Positions 1 through 7,549 of a stretch of 14,894 nt of DNA are shown in pieces. The stretch comes from JAFHCF01 sp048497495 (GTDB taxonomy: Bacteria; Pseudomonadota; Alphaproteobacteria; Rhizobiales; Ancalomicrobiaceae). The notes below the pieces were generated by a model that worked only from the letters and a program-made list of their open reading frames with translations, was not told where the DNA came from and did not search any database. The stretch covers positions 1 to 14,894 of the forward strand of contig JAFHCF010000060.1 in assembly GCA_048497495.1 (NCBI GenBank), read 5' to 3'. Within the stretch, counting starts at the first letter, position 1. Each line of letters begins with the position of its first letter. A program made the translations under genes and the position numbers.

Positions 1-761
<761 letters not shown>

Positions 762-950
762 GCGTCCATCTTCGTCAGGTTCGCCGGCCGATCGGCCTCG
801 GGGGAGGGTTCGTCGCGAAGGCGTGAGCGTCGATCCGCGACACCGGCCTTTCCCGTGGGCGGCGAGTTTGACAGGATACGTTTCGATGCGCATCCCGAAA
901 GCGTCGTCGCCGTCTCGAATGGACAGGCGCGATCGGGCGGAAAAGAGGCG
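762..950. promoter_or_regulatory. Divergent intergenic region between moxR-like gene and DUF1285 gene
   Basis: These 189 bases separate two divergent genes, so both promoters are expected here. A perfect TTGACA hexamer lies on the plus strand at 868-873. No good -10 hexamer stands 16-18 bases downstream, so it is only a candidate -35 element. An AGAGG motif at 944-948 sits close to the DUF1285 start and could be its ribosome binding site. The plus-strand frame stays open through this region and well into the moxR-like gene; I read that as chance openness in GC-rich DNA, not as an N-terminal extension. Confidence 0.3.
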
Positions 951-1580
951 ATGGACGAAGACGATCGCTCGAATTCGGCAGGACATGCCAAACCCGGCGC
1001 GGGTGGTCTCGCCGGGCTCGCGGCCTGGCTCGGCACGGATGCGAGCCCGCGCGGACCCGCCCCGGTGGAGCGCTGGAACCCGCCCTTCTGCGGCGACATC
1101 GACATGCGCATCGCCGCCGACGGCACCTGGTTCTACGCCGGCACGCCGATCGGCCGCGCCGCCATGGTGCGCCTCTTCGCCTCGGTGCTGCGGCGCGACG
1201 ACGATGGTCGCACCTATCTCGTCACGCCTGTGGAGAAATGCGGCATCACCGTCGAGGACGTCCCCTTCGTCGCGGTGGAAATGACCGTCGAGGGCGCCGG
1301 CCCCGATCAGATCCTCGGCTTTCGCACCAATGTCGACGACCGCTTCGCCGTCGACGACGACCATCCGCTGCGATTCGAGACCGATCCTGGGAACGGCGGC
1401 CTGAAACCCTATGTGAGGGTCAGGGGGCGCCTCGACGCCCGCCTCGCCCGCCCCGTCCTCTACGATCTCGTCGCCCTCGGTGACGCCGCCGAGGTCGATG
1501 GGCGCGACTGGTTCGGGGTGTGGAGTTCGGGGCGTTTCTTCGCGATCCTGCCGACCGACGAAATCGAGGCGCTGGAATGA
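951..1580 (+). CDS. DUF1285 domain-containing protein
   Basis: A 209-residue protein of the DUF1285 family, which is widespread in alphaproteobacteria and has no established biochemical role that I know of. The recognisable parts are WNPPFCGDIDMRI (42-54) with G58-R69 (containing TPIGR) and TYLVTPVEKCGITVEDVPF (88-106), followed by a beta-rich second half. The first 35 residues are polar and Gly/Ala-rich and look disordered. No signal peptide or membrane segment is visible. I chose ATG 951 because the family homology begins soon after it and AGAGG lies just upstream; the longer open frame to the left overlaps the divergent gene. Its stop overlaps the start of the Nudix gene by four bases (ATGA), which suggests translational coupling in a four-gene run ending with cca. 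Confidence 0.88.
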   Translation: MDEDDRSNSAGHAKPGAGGLAGLAAWLGTDASPRGPAPVERWNPPFCGDIDMRIAADGTWFYAGTPIGRAAMVRLFASVLRRDDDGRTYLVTPVEKCGITVEDVPFVAVEMTVEGAGPDQILGFRTNVDDRFAVDDDHPLRFETDPGNGGLKPYVRVRGRLDARLARPVLYDLVALGDAAEVDGRDWFGVWSSGRFFAILPTDEIEALE

Positions 1581-2266
1581 ACGGACCCGTCGCGGCCTGC
1601 GAGACCGACCTCTTCGCCGCCGATGCCTTCGTCGAGCGGGTGCGACCGCACCTCGTCGCCGATCCTCTCGCCATGTCCCTCGACGCCGGCGACAGCGACC
1701 TCACCCTCAATCCGAGCTTCGCCGCCACCATGGTCGGGCGTCGGCTGAAGGACGCCGCCGTCCTGGTGTCGATCGTCACCCATGCCGACGTCCCCCGGGT
1801 CATCTTCACCCAGCGCACCGAACATCTCTCCTCCCACGCCGGCCAGGTCTCCTTCCCCGGCGGCAAGATCGACGCGGAGGACCACGACGCCGTCGCCACG
1901 GCGCTGCGCGAGGCGGAGGAGGAGATCGGTCTCGACCCGGCCCACGTCCTGCCGATCGGCTGCCTGCCGCCCTATGCCTCGGGCTCGGGCTACCGCATCG
2001 TGCCGGTGGTGGCGCTGGTGCGCCCCGGCCTCGCCTACACGCCCAATCCGCACGAGGTGGCCGACGTCTTCGAAGTGCCCCTCGCCTTCCTGATGACGCC
2101 GTCGAACCACCGCGTCGGCAGCCGGGTGTGGAACGGGCGAACCGGATACTTCTATGAAATGCCCTATGGCGAGCGCTATATCTGGGGCGTGACCGCCGGG
2201 ATCATCCGGCAGATCTGGGAGCGGACCTACGGCGCCGGCGATTCTGCCCGGGGCCTCCGGACGTGA
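1577..2266 (+). CDS. Nudix hydrolase, CoA pyrophosphatase type
   Basis: A 229-residue Nudix hydrolase. The segment around residues 77-98 carries the CoA-pyrophosphatase (UPF0035) signature, with FTQRTEHLSSHAGQ and then FPGGKID. The Nudix box continues to REAEEEIG (111-118), whose glutamates bind the catalytic divalent metal. The box has one residue more than the canonical spacing between the first glycine and RE, as is usual in this subfamily. Characterised relatives (for example E. coli NudL and yeast PCD1) split CoA and its derivatives into phosphopantetheine and 3',5'-ADP in the cytosol. I chose the ATG that overlaps the DUF1285 stop (ATGA); an ATG 57 bases upstream would extend far into that gene. 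The final codons run into a 12-base tandem repeat. Substrate preference is inferred from the signature only. Confidence 0.9.
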   Translation: MNGPVAACETDLFAADAFVERVRPHLVADPLAMSLDAGDSDLTLNPSFAATMVGRRLKDAAVLVSIVTHADVPRVIFTQRTEHLSSHAGQVSFPGGKIDAEDHDAVATALREAEEEIGLDPAHVLPIGCLPPYASGSGYRIVPVVALVRPGLAYTPNPHEVADVFEVPLAFLMTPSNHRVGSRVWNGRTGYFYEMPYGERYIWGVTAGIIRQIWERTYGAGDSARGLRT

Positions 2267-2292
2267 CCCCGGACGTGGCCCCGGACGTGGTC
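2257..2292 (+). repeat. Three tandem copies of a 12-base unit across the Nudix stop codon
   Basis: Three head-to-tail units read CCGGACGTGACC (2257-2268), CCGGACGTGGCC (2269-2280) and CCGGACGTGGTC (2281-2292). Each differs from the next at one or two positions. The Nudix stop codon (2264-2266) lies inside the first unit. The second and third fill the short gap before the DUF6111 gene, whose GGAG ribosome binding site (2293-2296) follows at once. The pattern suggests local slippage duplication. Confidence 0.8.
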
Positions 2293-2303
2293 GGAGTGAA
2301 TGC

Positions 2304-2567
2304 ATGATCCGCCTGTTCGCGATCGAGATCGCGTTGTTCCTCGCCCCCTTCGCGGCCTTCGCGATTCTCGCCCTGGTGCGTCGAAAGGCGATTTCGTTCG
2401 GGCTCTTCCGCGACGAGGCGCCCTTGGTCGAATTGGCGATCGGCGGCCTCGTCCTGGTGATCGTCTCCCTCCTCGGCCTCGCCGCCTTCCACGACGGCTC
2501 CGCCGGCGGCGCCTATGTGCCCGACCGGTTCGAGAACGGCCGCTTGGTGCCGGGACGCATCCAGTGA
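2304..2567 (+). CDS. DUF6111 family small membrane protein
   Basis: An 87-residue protein matching the small DUF6111 family found in this position in Hyphomicrobiales. Two hydrophobic segments (about residues 3-25 and 42-62) predict a hairpin inner-membrane protein. They are joined by a basic loop (RRK at 26-28), and a short polar tail contains YVPDRFENGRLVPG (71-84). GGAG lies seven bases before the ATG. Its stop overlaps the putative GTG start of cca by four bases (GTGA). Its function is unknown. Its place between a Nudix hydrolase and the CCA enzyme implies co-expression but does not reveal a role. Confidence 0.85.
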   Translation: MIRLFAIEIALFLAPFAAFAILALVRRKAISFGLFRDEAPLVELAIGGLVLVIVSLLGLAAFHDGSAGGAYVPDRFENGRLVPGRIQ

Positions 2568-3820
2568 CACCGGCGACCAGCGCCCCGCTCTCCCTCGCGG
2601 CCTGCGACTGGCTCAAGGCGCCGACCCTCCACCGCCTCTTCGCGGCGATCGAACGCGACGGCGACACCGCCTGGGTGGTCGGCGGCGCGGTGCGCAACGC
2701 GCTGATCGCCCGCCCGGTCGCCGACGTCGACGTCGCCACCACGGCGCTTCCCGACCTCGTCATGGCGCGCGCCGCCGCCGCCGGCCTGAGGCCGGTGCCG
2801 ACCGGCATCGACCACGGCACGGTGACCGTGGTGGTCGACGGCCACCCCTACGAGGTGACCACCCTGCGCCGCGACGTCGAGACCCACGGTCGCCGCGCGA
2901 CCGTCGTCTTCGGCCGCGACTGGTCGGCCGACGCCCATCGCCGCGACTTCACCATGAACGCCCTCTACGCCTCGCTCGACGGCGTCGTGCACGACTTCGT
3001 CGGCGGTGTCGCCGACTGCCTCGCCGGCCGGGTGCGCTTCATCGGCGATCCCGCCGCCCGCATCGCCGAGGACTACCTGCGCATCCTGCGCTTCTTCCGC
3101 TTCCACGCGGCTTATGGCCGCGGCGTCCTCGATGCCGACGGCCTCCATGCCGCGATCCGCGCCCGCGCCGGTCTCGACGGCCTGTCGGCCGAACGCCTCG
3201 GGCAGGAGATGCTGAAACTGGTGGTCGCCGTCGGCGCCCCCGCGACCATGGTGGCGCTGAGCGACTGCGGCATCGCCCAGCGGGTGCTCGGGCGGGCGGC
3301 CGATCTCGCCGCCTTCATGCGCCTCCACGCCTACGCTGCCGCGACCGGCCGGGTCGCGCGCGCCCCCACTGATGCGCCGCTGTTCCTCGCCGCCCTCGCC
3401 GCCTGGACGGAGAGCGACGCCGAGGGGTTGGGCGAACGCCTCCGGCTCTCCAACAAGGCGACCGAGCGGATGGCCGTCGCCACCCGCTTCGCCCGCCGGG
3501 TCTCCCCCGATCTCGACGAACCCGCCACCCGCAGGCTTCTCCACCAGGCCGGGCCCGAGGGCTTCCGCGACGCCGCGGCTCTCGCCCACGTGCGGGGCCG
3601 GATCGGCCGCGCCCTCCTCGTCGCCCGTCTCGACCTCGCCGAGCGCTGGACCCCGCCGCGCCTGCCGATCGGCGGCCGAGACCTGGTGGAACTCGGGATC
3701 GCCGGCGGTCCGGCGGTCGGCCGCCTCCTGGGGCTGGCCGAGGCGGCCTGGGTGGCGAGCGACTTCACGCTCGACCGCGCGGCGCTTCTCGCCCTGATCG
3801 GTTCGAAAATCGACGGATAG
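2564..3820 (+). CDS. cca: CCA tRNA nucleotidyltransferase
   Basis: A 418-residue class II nucleotidyltransferase that would add or repair the 3'-terminal CCA of tRNAs. The head domain shows VVGGAVRNAL (38-47) and the catalytic metal-binding pair in ADVDVATT (D54 and D56). Also present are the RRDFTMNAL motif (126-134) and the ARIAEDYLRILRFFRFH helix that starts the neck (166-181). The last residue of the GGxVRD-type motif is Asn rather than Asp, which I believe is common in alphaproteobacterial members. No C-terminal HD phosphohydrolase domain is visible, so this is the shorter form. The GTG at 2564 was chosen because it overlaps the DUF6111 stop as GTGA and gives the usual family N-terminus; no ATG lies close by in frame. 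It is the last gene of the four-gene run. Confidence 0.93.
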   Translation: MTPATSAPLSLAACDWLKAPTLHRLFAAIERDGDTAWVVGGAVRNALIARPVADVDVATTALPDLVMARAAAAGLRPVPTGIDHGTVTVVVDGHPYEVTTLRRDVETHGRRATVVFGRDWSADAHRRDFTMNALYASLDGVVHDFVGGVADCLAGRVRFIGDPAARIAEDYLRILRFFRFHAAYGRGVLDADGLHAAIRARAGLDGLSAERLGQEMLKLVVAVGAPATMVALSDCGIAQRVLGRAADLAAFMRLHAYAAATGRVARAPTDAPLFLAALAAWTESDAEGLGERLRLSNKATERMAVATRFARRVSPDLDEPATRRLLHQAGPEGFRDAAALAHVRGRIGRALLVARLDLAERWTPPRLPIGGRDLVELGIAGGPAVGRLLGLAEAAWVASDFTLDRAALLALIGSKIDG

Positions 3821-3901
3821 ATCCAATTCGAGCGATCGATTGAGGCCGGATTTAAGTCCCGGCATGGCATGTCCATCCGATGTAGTTCGGGGAAATGCGC
3901 C

Positions 3902-5170
3902 ATGCGGCGACAATTCGTGACCAATGAGGAAATCGACGAGGCGATCGCCTCCCGGGCGTTCTCCCTGGCGTTTTCTCCGCGCCTCGAAGCCCGCTACGAA
4001 CGGGATCAGGGGCCCGTGCGCCGGCGGCGGCTGTCGCTCGCCGCCTTCTGGTTCGCGGTCTTCTACGGGCTCTTCCTCGGCGTCGACGCGCGCCTCGTCC
4101 CCGACGTCTTCTTCGTCTCCGCCTTCGTCCATCTCGCCGTGATGGTGCCGCTCGGCTTCATCGTCGCGCTGATCGCCGGCCGGGTCCCGGTCGTGGCCCT
4201 GCGCGAGGGCGCCTCGGCATCGCTGACCGTCGTCTCGGTCGCCACCGTCTTGTGGACGTTCCTGATCTCCGAGAGCCCCGCGGCGGTCCACTATCACTAT
4301 CTCGCCGCCCTGCCGATCCTCTTCGGCAACGTCGTCCAGCGCCCGCATTTCCCCTATGCCGCCGGTGCCTCGACCATCGCCGTGGCGCTCTATTGGGCGG
4401 CGATGGCGGCGAGCGGCCTGCCGGTGGAAGTGGCGGTGGCCGCCGCCTTCGAGTTCGCCGCGACGGTGGCGGTGACGCTTCTCGCCGGCTACCAGATCGA
4501 GCGCGAACTGCGCCGCGCCTACCTGCGCAAGCTCCGCGTCGAGATCGCCGCCGACACCCTGTCCCACACCAACGACGAACTGCGCCAACTCTCCCATCTC
4601 GACACGCTGACCGGCATCGCCAACCGGCGCTGGCTCGAGACCCATATCGCCGAAATGGCCGAGAAGACCGACCTCACCGCCACCCCGTTGGGGGTGCTGA
4701 TGATCGACGTCGACCATTTCAAGGGCTTCAACGACCGTTACGGCCACCCCGAAGGCGATCGTTGCCTGAAGATGGTCGCCCAGGTGGCGCGCGATCAGGT
4801 GCGCCGCAAGGACGACCTGATCGGCCGCTACGGCGGCGAGGAGTTCCTGGTGATCCTGCCGGCGACCGATCTGCTCGACGCCGCCAAGGTCGGCGAGCGT
4901 ATCCGCGCCGCCATCGCCAAGGCGAACATGCCGCACGCCTTGAACAGCGCCGCCGACGTCGTCACGGTGTCGATCGGCGTCGCCGCCGGGCGCATCTGCG
5001 ACGGCATCTCGACCGACGAACTGGTGCGCGCCGCCGACAACGCCCTCTACGAGGCCAAGCGCATGGGGCGCAACCGCATCCATGCCTCGACCGCCGGCTT
5101 CCACCGGTCCGGCGAGAGCGAGACGCCACGCCGTCGCCACGTCACGCTTTCCGAAGGCACCACCGCCTGA
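3902..5170 (+). CDS. Membrane-bound diguanylate cyclase (GGDEF) with unassigned 6-helix sensor region
   Basis: A 422-residue protein predicted to make cyclic di-GMP from two GTP at the inner membrane. The N-terminal half has about six hydrophobic segments (roughly 44-62, 68-91, 95-121, 128-143, 150-171, 174-197). I cannot assign these to a named MASE-type domain. A charged helical linker (about 198-233) precedes the GGDEF domain. Visible motifs are LTGIANRR (236-243), the metal-binding LMIDVDHFK (266-274), ND..GH..GD (277-286) and the active-site GGEEF (311-315). The inhibitory I-site RxxD (R302-D305) lies exactly five residues before GGEEF, so product feedback inhibition is likely. No EAL domain is present. 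ATG 3902 was chosen because GGGGA stands eight bases upstream; an ATG at 3869 is possible but less well supported. It faces hemF tail to tail with only seven bases between the stop codons. Confidence 0.93.
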   Translation: MRRQFVTNEEIDEAIASRAFSLAFSPRLEARYERDQGPVRRRRLSLAAFWFAVFYGLFLGVDARLVPDVFFVSAFVHLAVMVPLGFIVALIAGRVPVVALREGASASLTVVSVATVLWTFLISESPAAVHYHYLAALPILFGNVVQRPHFPYAAGASTIAVALYWAAMAASGLPVEVAVAAAFEFAATVAVTLLAGYQIERELRRAYLRKLRVEIAADTLSHTNDELRQLSHLDTLTGIANRRWLETHIAEMAEKTDLTATPLGVLMIDVDHFKGFNDRYGHPEGDRCLKMVAQVARDQVRRKDDLIGRYGGEEFLVILPATDLLDAAKVGERIRAAIAKANMPHALNSAADVVTVSIGVAAGRICDGISTDELVRAADNALYEAKRMGRNRIHASTAGFHRSGESETPRRRHVTLSEGTTA

Positions 5171-5177
5171 CCCCGCC

Positions 5178-6071
5178 TCAGGGCCACTTCACCACCGGCG
5201 GCATCGACGACAGGATCGAGGCGACGTTGCCCCCGGTCCTCAGTCCGAAGACGGTGCCGCGATCCCACAACAGGTTGAACTCGACGTAGCGGCCGCGACG
5301 GATCAGCTGTTCCTCGCGGTCGGCGTCGCTCCACGCCTCGCGGCCGTTGGCGCGGACGATCTCGGGATAGATGCCGAGAAAGGCCTCGCCGACGGCGCGG
5401 GTGAAGGCGAAGTCGGCCTCGAAGTCGCCCGAGCAGAGATGGTCGTAGAAGATGCCGCCGATGCCGCGCGGCTCGCCGCGGTGCTTCAGGAAGAAATATT
5501 CGTCGCACCACGCCCTGTAGCGCTCGTAATCCGCGACCGCGTGCGCCCGGCACGGCGCCGCCATCGCGGCGTGGAAGGCGATCGCGTCGGGATCGCTCTG
5601 GAGGCGCCGTCGGTCGAGGACCGGCGTCAGATCGGCGCCGCCGCCGAACCAGCGCTTCGTCGTCACCACGTGACGGGTGTTCATGTGGACCGCCGGCACC
5701 TGCGGGTTCCACGGGTGGGCGATCAGCGAGATGCCCGAGGCCCAGAAGCGCGGATCCTCCGCCGCCCCGGGGATCTCCGCGCGGAACTCCGGCGCGAACG
5801 CGCCGTGGACGGTGGAGACGTGGACGCCGACCTTCTCGAACACCCGGCCGTGCATCATCGCCATCACCCCGCCGCCGCCCGGGTCCCCGCCGTGATCGGT
5901 GCGCTCCCAGGGGGTGCGGACGAAGCGGCCGGGCGCCGCCTCGACCCCCGGCGTGGCGATCTCGTCCTCCAGCGCCTCGAAGGCGGCGGTGATACGGTCG
6001 CGAAGCCCCGCGAACCAGACGGCGGAGGCGGCCTTGCGGCTTTCGAGATCGTGGCTGTCGAGGGGGATCAA
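5178..6071 (-). CDS. hemF: Oxygen-dependent coproporphyrinogen III oxidase
   Basis: A 297-residue enzyme that decarboxylates coproporphyrinogen III to protoporphyrinogen IX using O2, in haem biosynthesis; its length is typical of HemF. The family signature is at 188-212 and includes WCDEYFFLKHRGEPRGIGG. WNPQVPAVHMNTRH (121-134) and the conserved C-terminal stretch around RYVEFNLLWDRGTVFGLRTG (261-280) and SILSSMPP (285-292) are also present. I place the start at a TTG (6069-6071) that overlaps the trmL stop as TTGA. GGAGAGG lies four bases upstream of it, and the protein then begins just before the conserved region. An in-frame ATG much further up would make a 398-residue protein running through most of trmL and is rejected. 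It is co-transcribed with trmL and next to the bc1 genes. The oxygen requirement implies aerobic haem synthesis; an anaerobic HemN, if any, is elsewhere. Confidence 0.95.
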   Translation of the reverse strand: MIPLDSHDLESRKAASAVWFAGLRDRITAAFEALEDEIATPGVEAAPGRFVRTPWERTDHGGDPGGGGVMAMMHGRVFEKVGVHVSTVHGAFAPEFRAEIPGAAEDPRFWASGISLIAHPWNPQVPAVHMNTRHVVTTKRWFGGGADLTPVLDRRRLQSDPDAIAFHAAMAAPCRAHAVADYERYRAWCDEYFFLKHRGEPRGIGGIFYDHLCSGDFEADFAFTRAVGEAFLGIYPEIVRANGREAWSDADREEQLIRRGRYVEFNLLWDRGTVFGLRTGGNVASILSSMPPVVKWP

Positions 6072-6565
6072 GCGACCTCTCCGGGTTCGGTTGGAACGAG
6101 CGGCGGAAATCCGCCGGTGCGGCGCAGCGCCTCGCCGAGCACCATCGCGGCGGCGATCGCCACGTTGAGCGATCGAAACCCCGGCAGCATCGGCACCACC
6201 AGACGCGCGTCGCACACCCCGTGGACCGCCTCGGGGACACCGGCCGATTCGCGTCCGACCAGAAGTATGTCGTCGGCGCGGAACGTGAAGTCGAGGTAGG
6301 AGCTCGCGCCCCGCGTGGTCAAGAGCACCAGGCGGCGACCCTCGGCGCGGCGCGCCGCCTCGAAGGCGCTCCACCCGACGTGGCGCGTCAGGGTGGCGGC
6401 GGCGAGATAATCCATCCCGGCGCGCCGGAGGTTGCGGTCGGTGACGGCGAACCCCGCCGGCTCGATCAGATCGACCGCCACGCCGAGACAGGCGGCGGTG
6501 CGCAGGAGCGTTCCCGCGTTCTGCGGAATGTCGGGCTGGTAGAGGGCGAGGCGCAGGTCGGTCAT
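6068..6565 (-). CDS. trmL: tRNA (cytidine(34)-2'-O)-methyltransferase, SPOUT family
   Basis: A 165-residue SPOUT-class methyltransferase matching TrmL (YibK), which 2'-O-methylates the wobble nucleotide of certain leucine tRNAs with SAM. Motif 1 is PDIPQNAGTLLRT (11-23), with the conserved Asn and Arg. Motif 2 is LLVGRESAGVP (101-111). Motif 3, which forms the deep trefoil knot and SAM site, is MLPGFRSLNVAIAAAMVLGE (126-145). Length is close to the E. coli protein (about 157). ATG 6565 starts directly before the first beta strand of the fold (LRLALYQPDIPQN); upstream in-frame residues are low-complexity and not SPOUT-like. No clear Shine-Dalgarno sequence precedes it. Its end overlaps hemF by four bases. 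Confidence 0.92.
   Translation of the reverse strand: MTDLRLALYQPDIPQNAGTLLRTAACLGVAVDLIEPAGFAVTDRNLRRAGMDYLAAATLTRHVGWSAFEAARRAEGRRLVLLTTRGASSYLDFTFRADDILLVGRESAGVPEAVHGVCDARLVVPMLPGFRSLNVAIAAAMVLGEALRRTGGFPPLVPTEPGEVA
6076..6082 (-). promoter_or_regulatory. Ribosome binding site that decides the hemF TTG start
   Basis: On the minus strand GGAGAGG lies within the last codons of trmL, four bases before the TTG of hemF. The next base after TTG completes the trmL stop (TTGA). The combination of a strong Shine-Dalgarno match and a four-base overlap is the main reason for choosing this rare start codon. Confidence 0.7.
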
Positions 6566-6999
6566 GGCGGTTCGACGGTGAGAATCGACGAGAGGAGGAG
6601 GCGCGGTTCGCGCCACGAGGGTCCGCGACGGCGGGCGGGCGGCGCCTCGGGAAGGACCGCTCCGGGCGGGTCGCCGCCCGTTCACGAAGTCGTCATCTCG
6701 GTCATCGCGCCGATTCGTCGCAGCCTGTAGCGGCAACCATGCCACATCCACAATAAATTGCCTGAACCGCTTCAAAAGTCGGGGGTCGCCACGACAGGCG
6801 GTCGCTGGACAATGCGGCGTCGGGGTGTCAAAACGACGGCCGATCGGACACTGGGGGACACATGACCTCCGGCGCCCGTTTTTCCGCGTAATTCTTCCCT
6901 GCGCTCGCGTGGTGGATCCGACCGCTCTTCGAGGCGGCTCGGGTGAGATGCGAGAGCCGGGGGGGCGATCGATCCGCCGACCTTCGAGAGGATCCGACC
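6566..6999. other. 434-base gene-free region between divergent trmL and petA
   Basis: No credible gene is seen on either strand. The region should hold the promoters of the leftward trmL-hemF pair and the rightward petABC operon. An AT-richer patch lies at about 6738-6779, unusual in this GC-rich DNA, and a second T-rich patch lies at about 6878-6898. Neither gives a clean -35/-10 pair at proper spacing. A small hairpin (CGGGCGG, GTCG loop, CCGCCCG) occupies 6663-6680. The petA ribosome binding site closes the region at 6986-6992. Whether part of it is a long 5' leader cannot be told from sequence alone. Confidence 0.5.
6986..6992 (+). promoter_or_regulatory. Ribosome binding site that decides the petA TTG start
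   Basis: GAGAGGA stands seven bases before TTG 7000, ideal spacing. The resulting protein begins M-ATIDTAEPS and reaches its twin-arginine motif at residue 11, as is usual for Rieske proteins. The only upstream in-frame ATG (6943) would put 19 extra, poorly structured residues in front. Confidence 0.75.
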
Positions 7000-7524
7000 T
7001 TGGCTACCATCGACACCGCAGAACCGTCACGCCGCGACTTCCTCTACATCGCGACCGGCGCCGTCGCCGTCGTGGGCGCCGCCTCTGTGGCGTGGCCCTT
7101 CATCGACCAGATGAACCCGGACGCCTCCGCCCTGGCGATGGCCTCCTCCGAGGTCGACGTCTCCGCCGTCGCCCCCGGCCAGATCATCACCGTCAAGTGG
7201 CGCGGCAAGCCGGTCTTCATCCGCAACCGCACCCCCGAGGAGATGGCCAGGCTCGCGGCGATGGACGTGAAGGGTCTCAAGGATCCGGAACTCGACACCG
7301 CTCGCGTCAAGAAGGGCCACGAGAGCCTGCTCGTCGTCGTCGGCGTCTGCACCCACCTGGGCTGCGTTCCGCTCGGCCACGCCGGCGAGTTCGACGGTTG
7401 GTTCTGCCCCTGCCACGGCTCGGTCTACGACGCCTCCGGCCGCATCCACTCCGGCCCCGCGCCCCTCAACCTGCCTGTCCCGCCGTACGAGTTCATCTCG
7501 GACAAGGTCGTGAAGATCGGCTGA
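7000..7524 (+). CDS. petA: Ubiquinol-cytochrome c reductase, Rieske iron-sulfur subunit
   Basis: A 174-residue Rieske [2Fe-2S] subunit of the cytochrome bc1 complex. It takes the first electron from ubiquinol at the Qo site and passes it to cytochrome c1. The N-terminus has a twin-arginine motif, SRRDFL (10-15), followed by a single membrane anchor (about 16-36) that stays uncleaved in this family. The cluster ligands are visible in CTHLGC (117-122; Cys117, His119) and CPCHG (136-140; Cys136, His139). Cys122 and Cys138 form the conserved disulfide. SGPAP (151-155) is the proline loop. A TTG start is chosen on the strength of the GAGAGGA site and the family N-terminus. It is the first gene of petABC; petB follows after 25 bases. 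Confidence 0.96.
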   Translation: MATIDTAEPSRRDFLYIATGAVAVVGAASVAWPFIDQMNPDASALAMASSEVDVSAVAPGQIITVKWRGKPVFIRNRTPEEMARLAAMDVKGLKDPELDTARVKKGHESLLVVVGVCTHLGCVPLGHAGEFDGWFCPCHGSVYDASGRIHSGPAPLNLPVPPYEFISDKVVKIG

Positions 7525-7549
7525 CGCCAGCGCCCCAGGAGAGCAAGAC

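Noticed and set aside
2513..5140. Open frame of 875 codons on the minus strand, opposite cca and the diguanylate cyclase
   Set aside because: It is antisense to two proteins with full family motifs. Its translation is rich in Gly, Asp, Arg and His and shows no domain, the usual antisense artefact of GC-rich codon usage.
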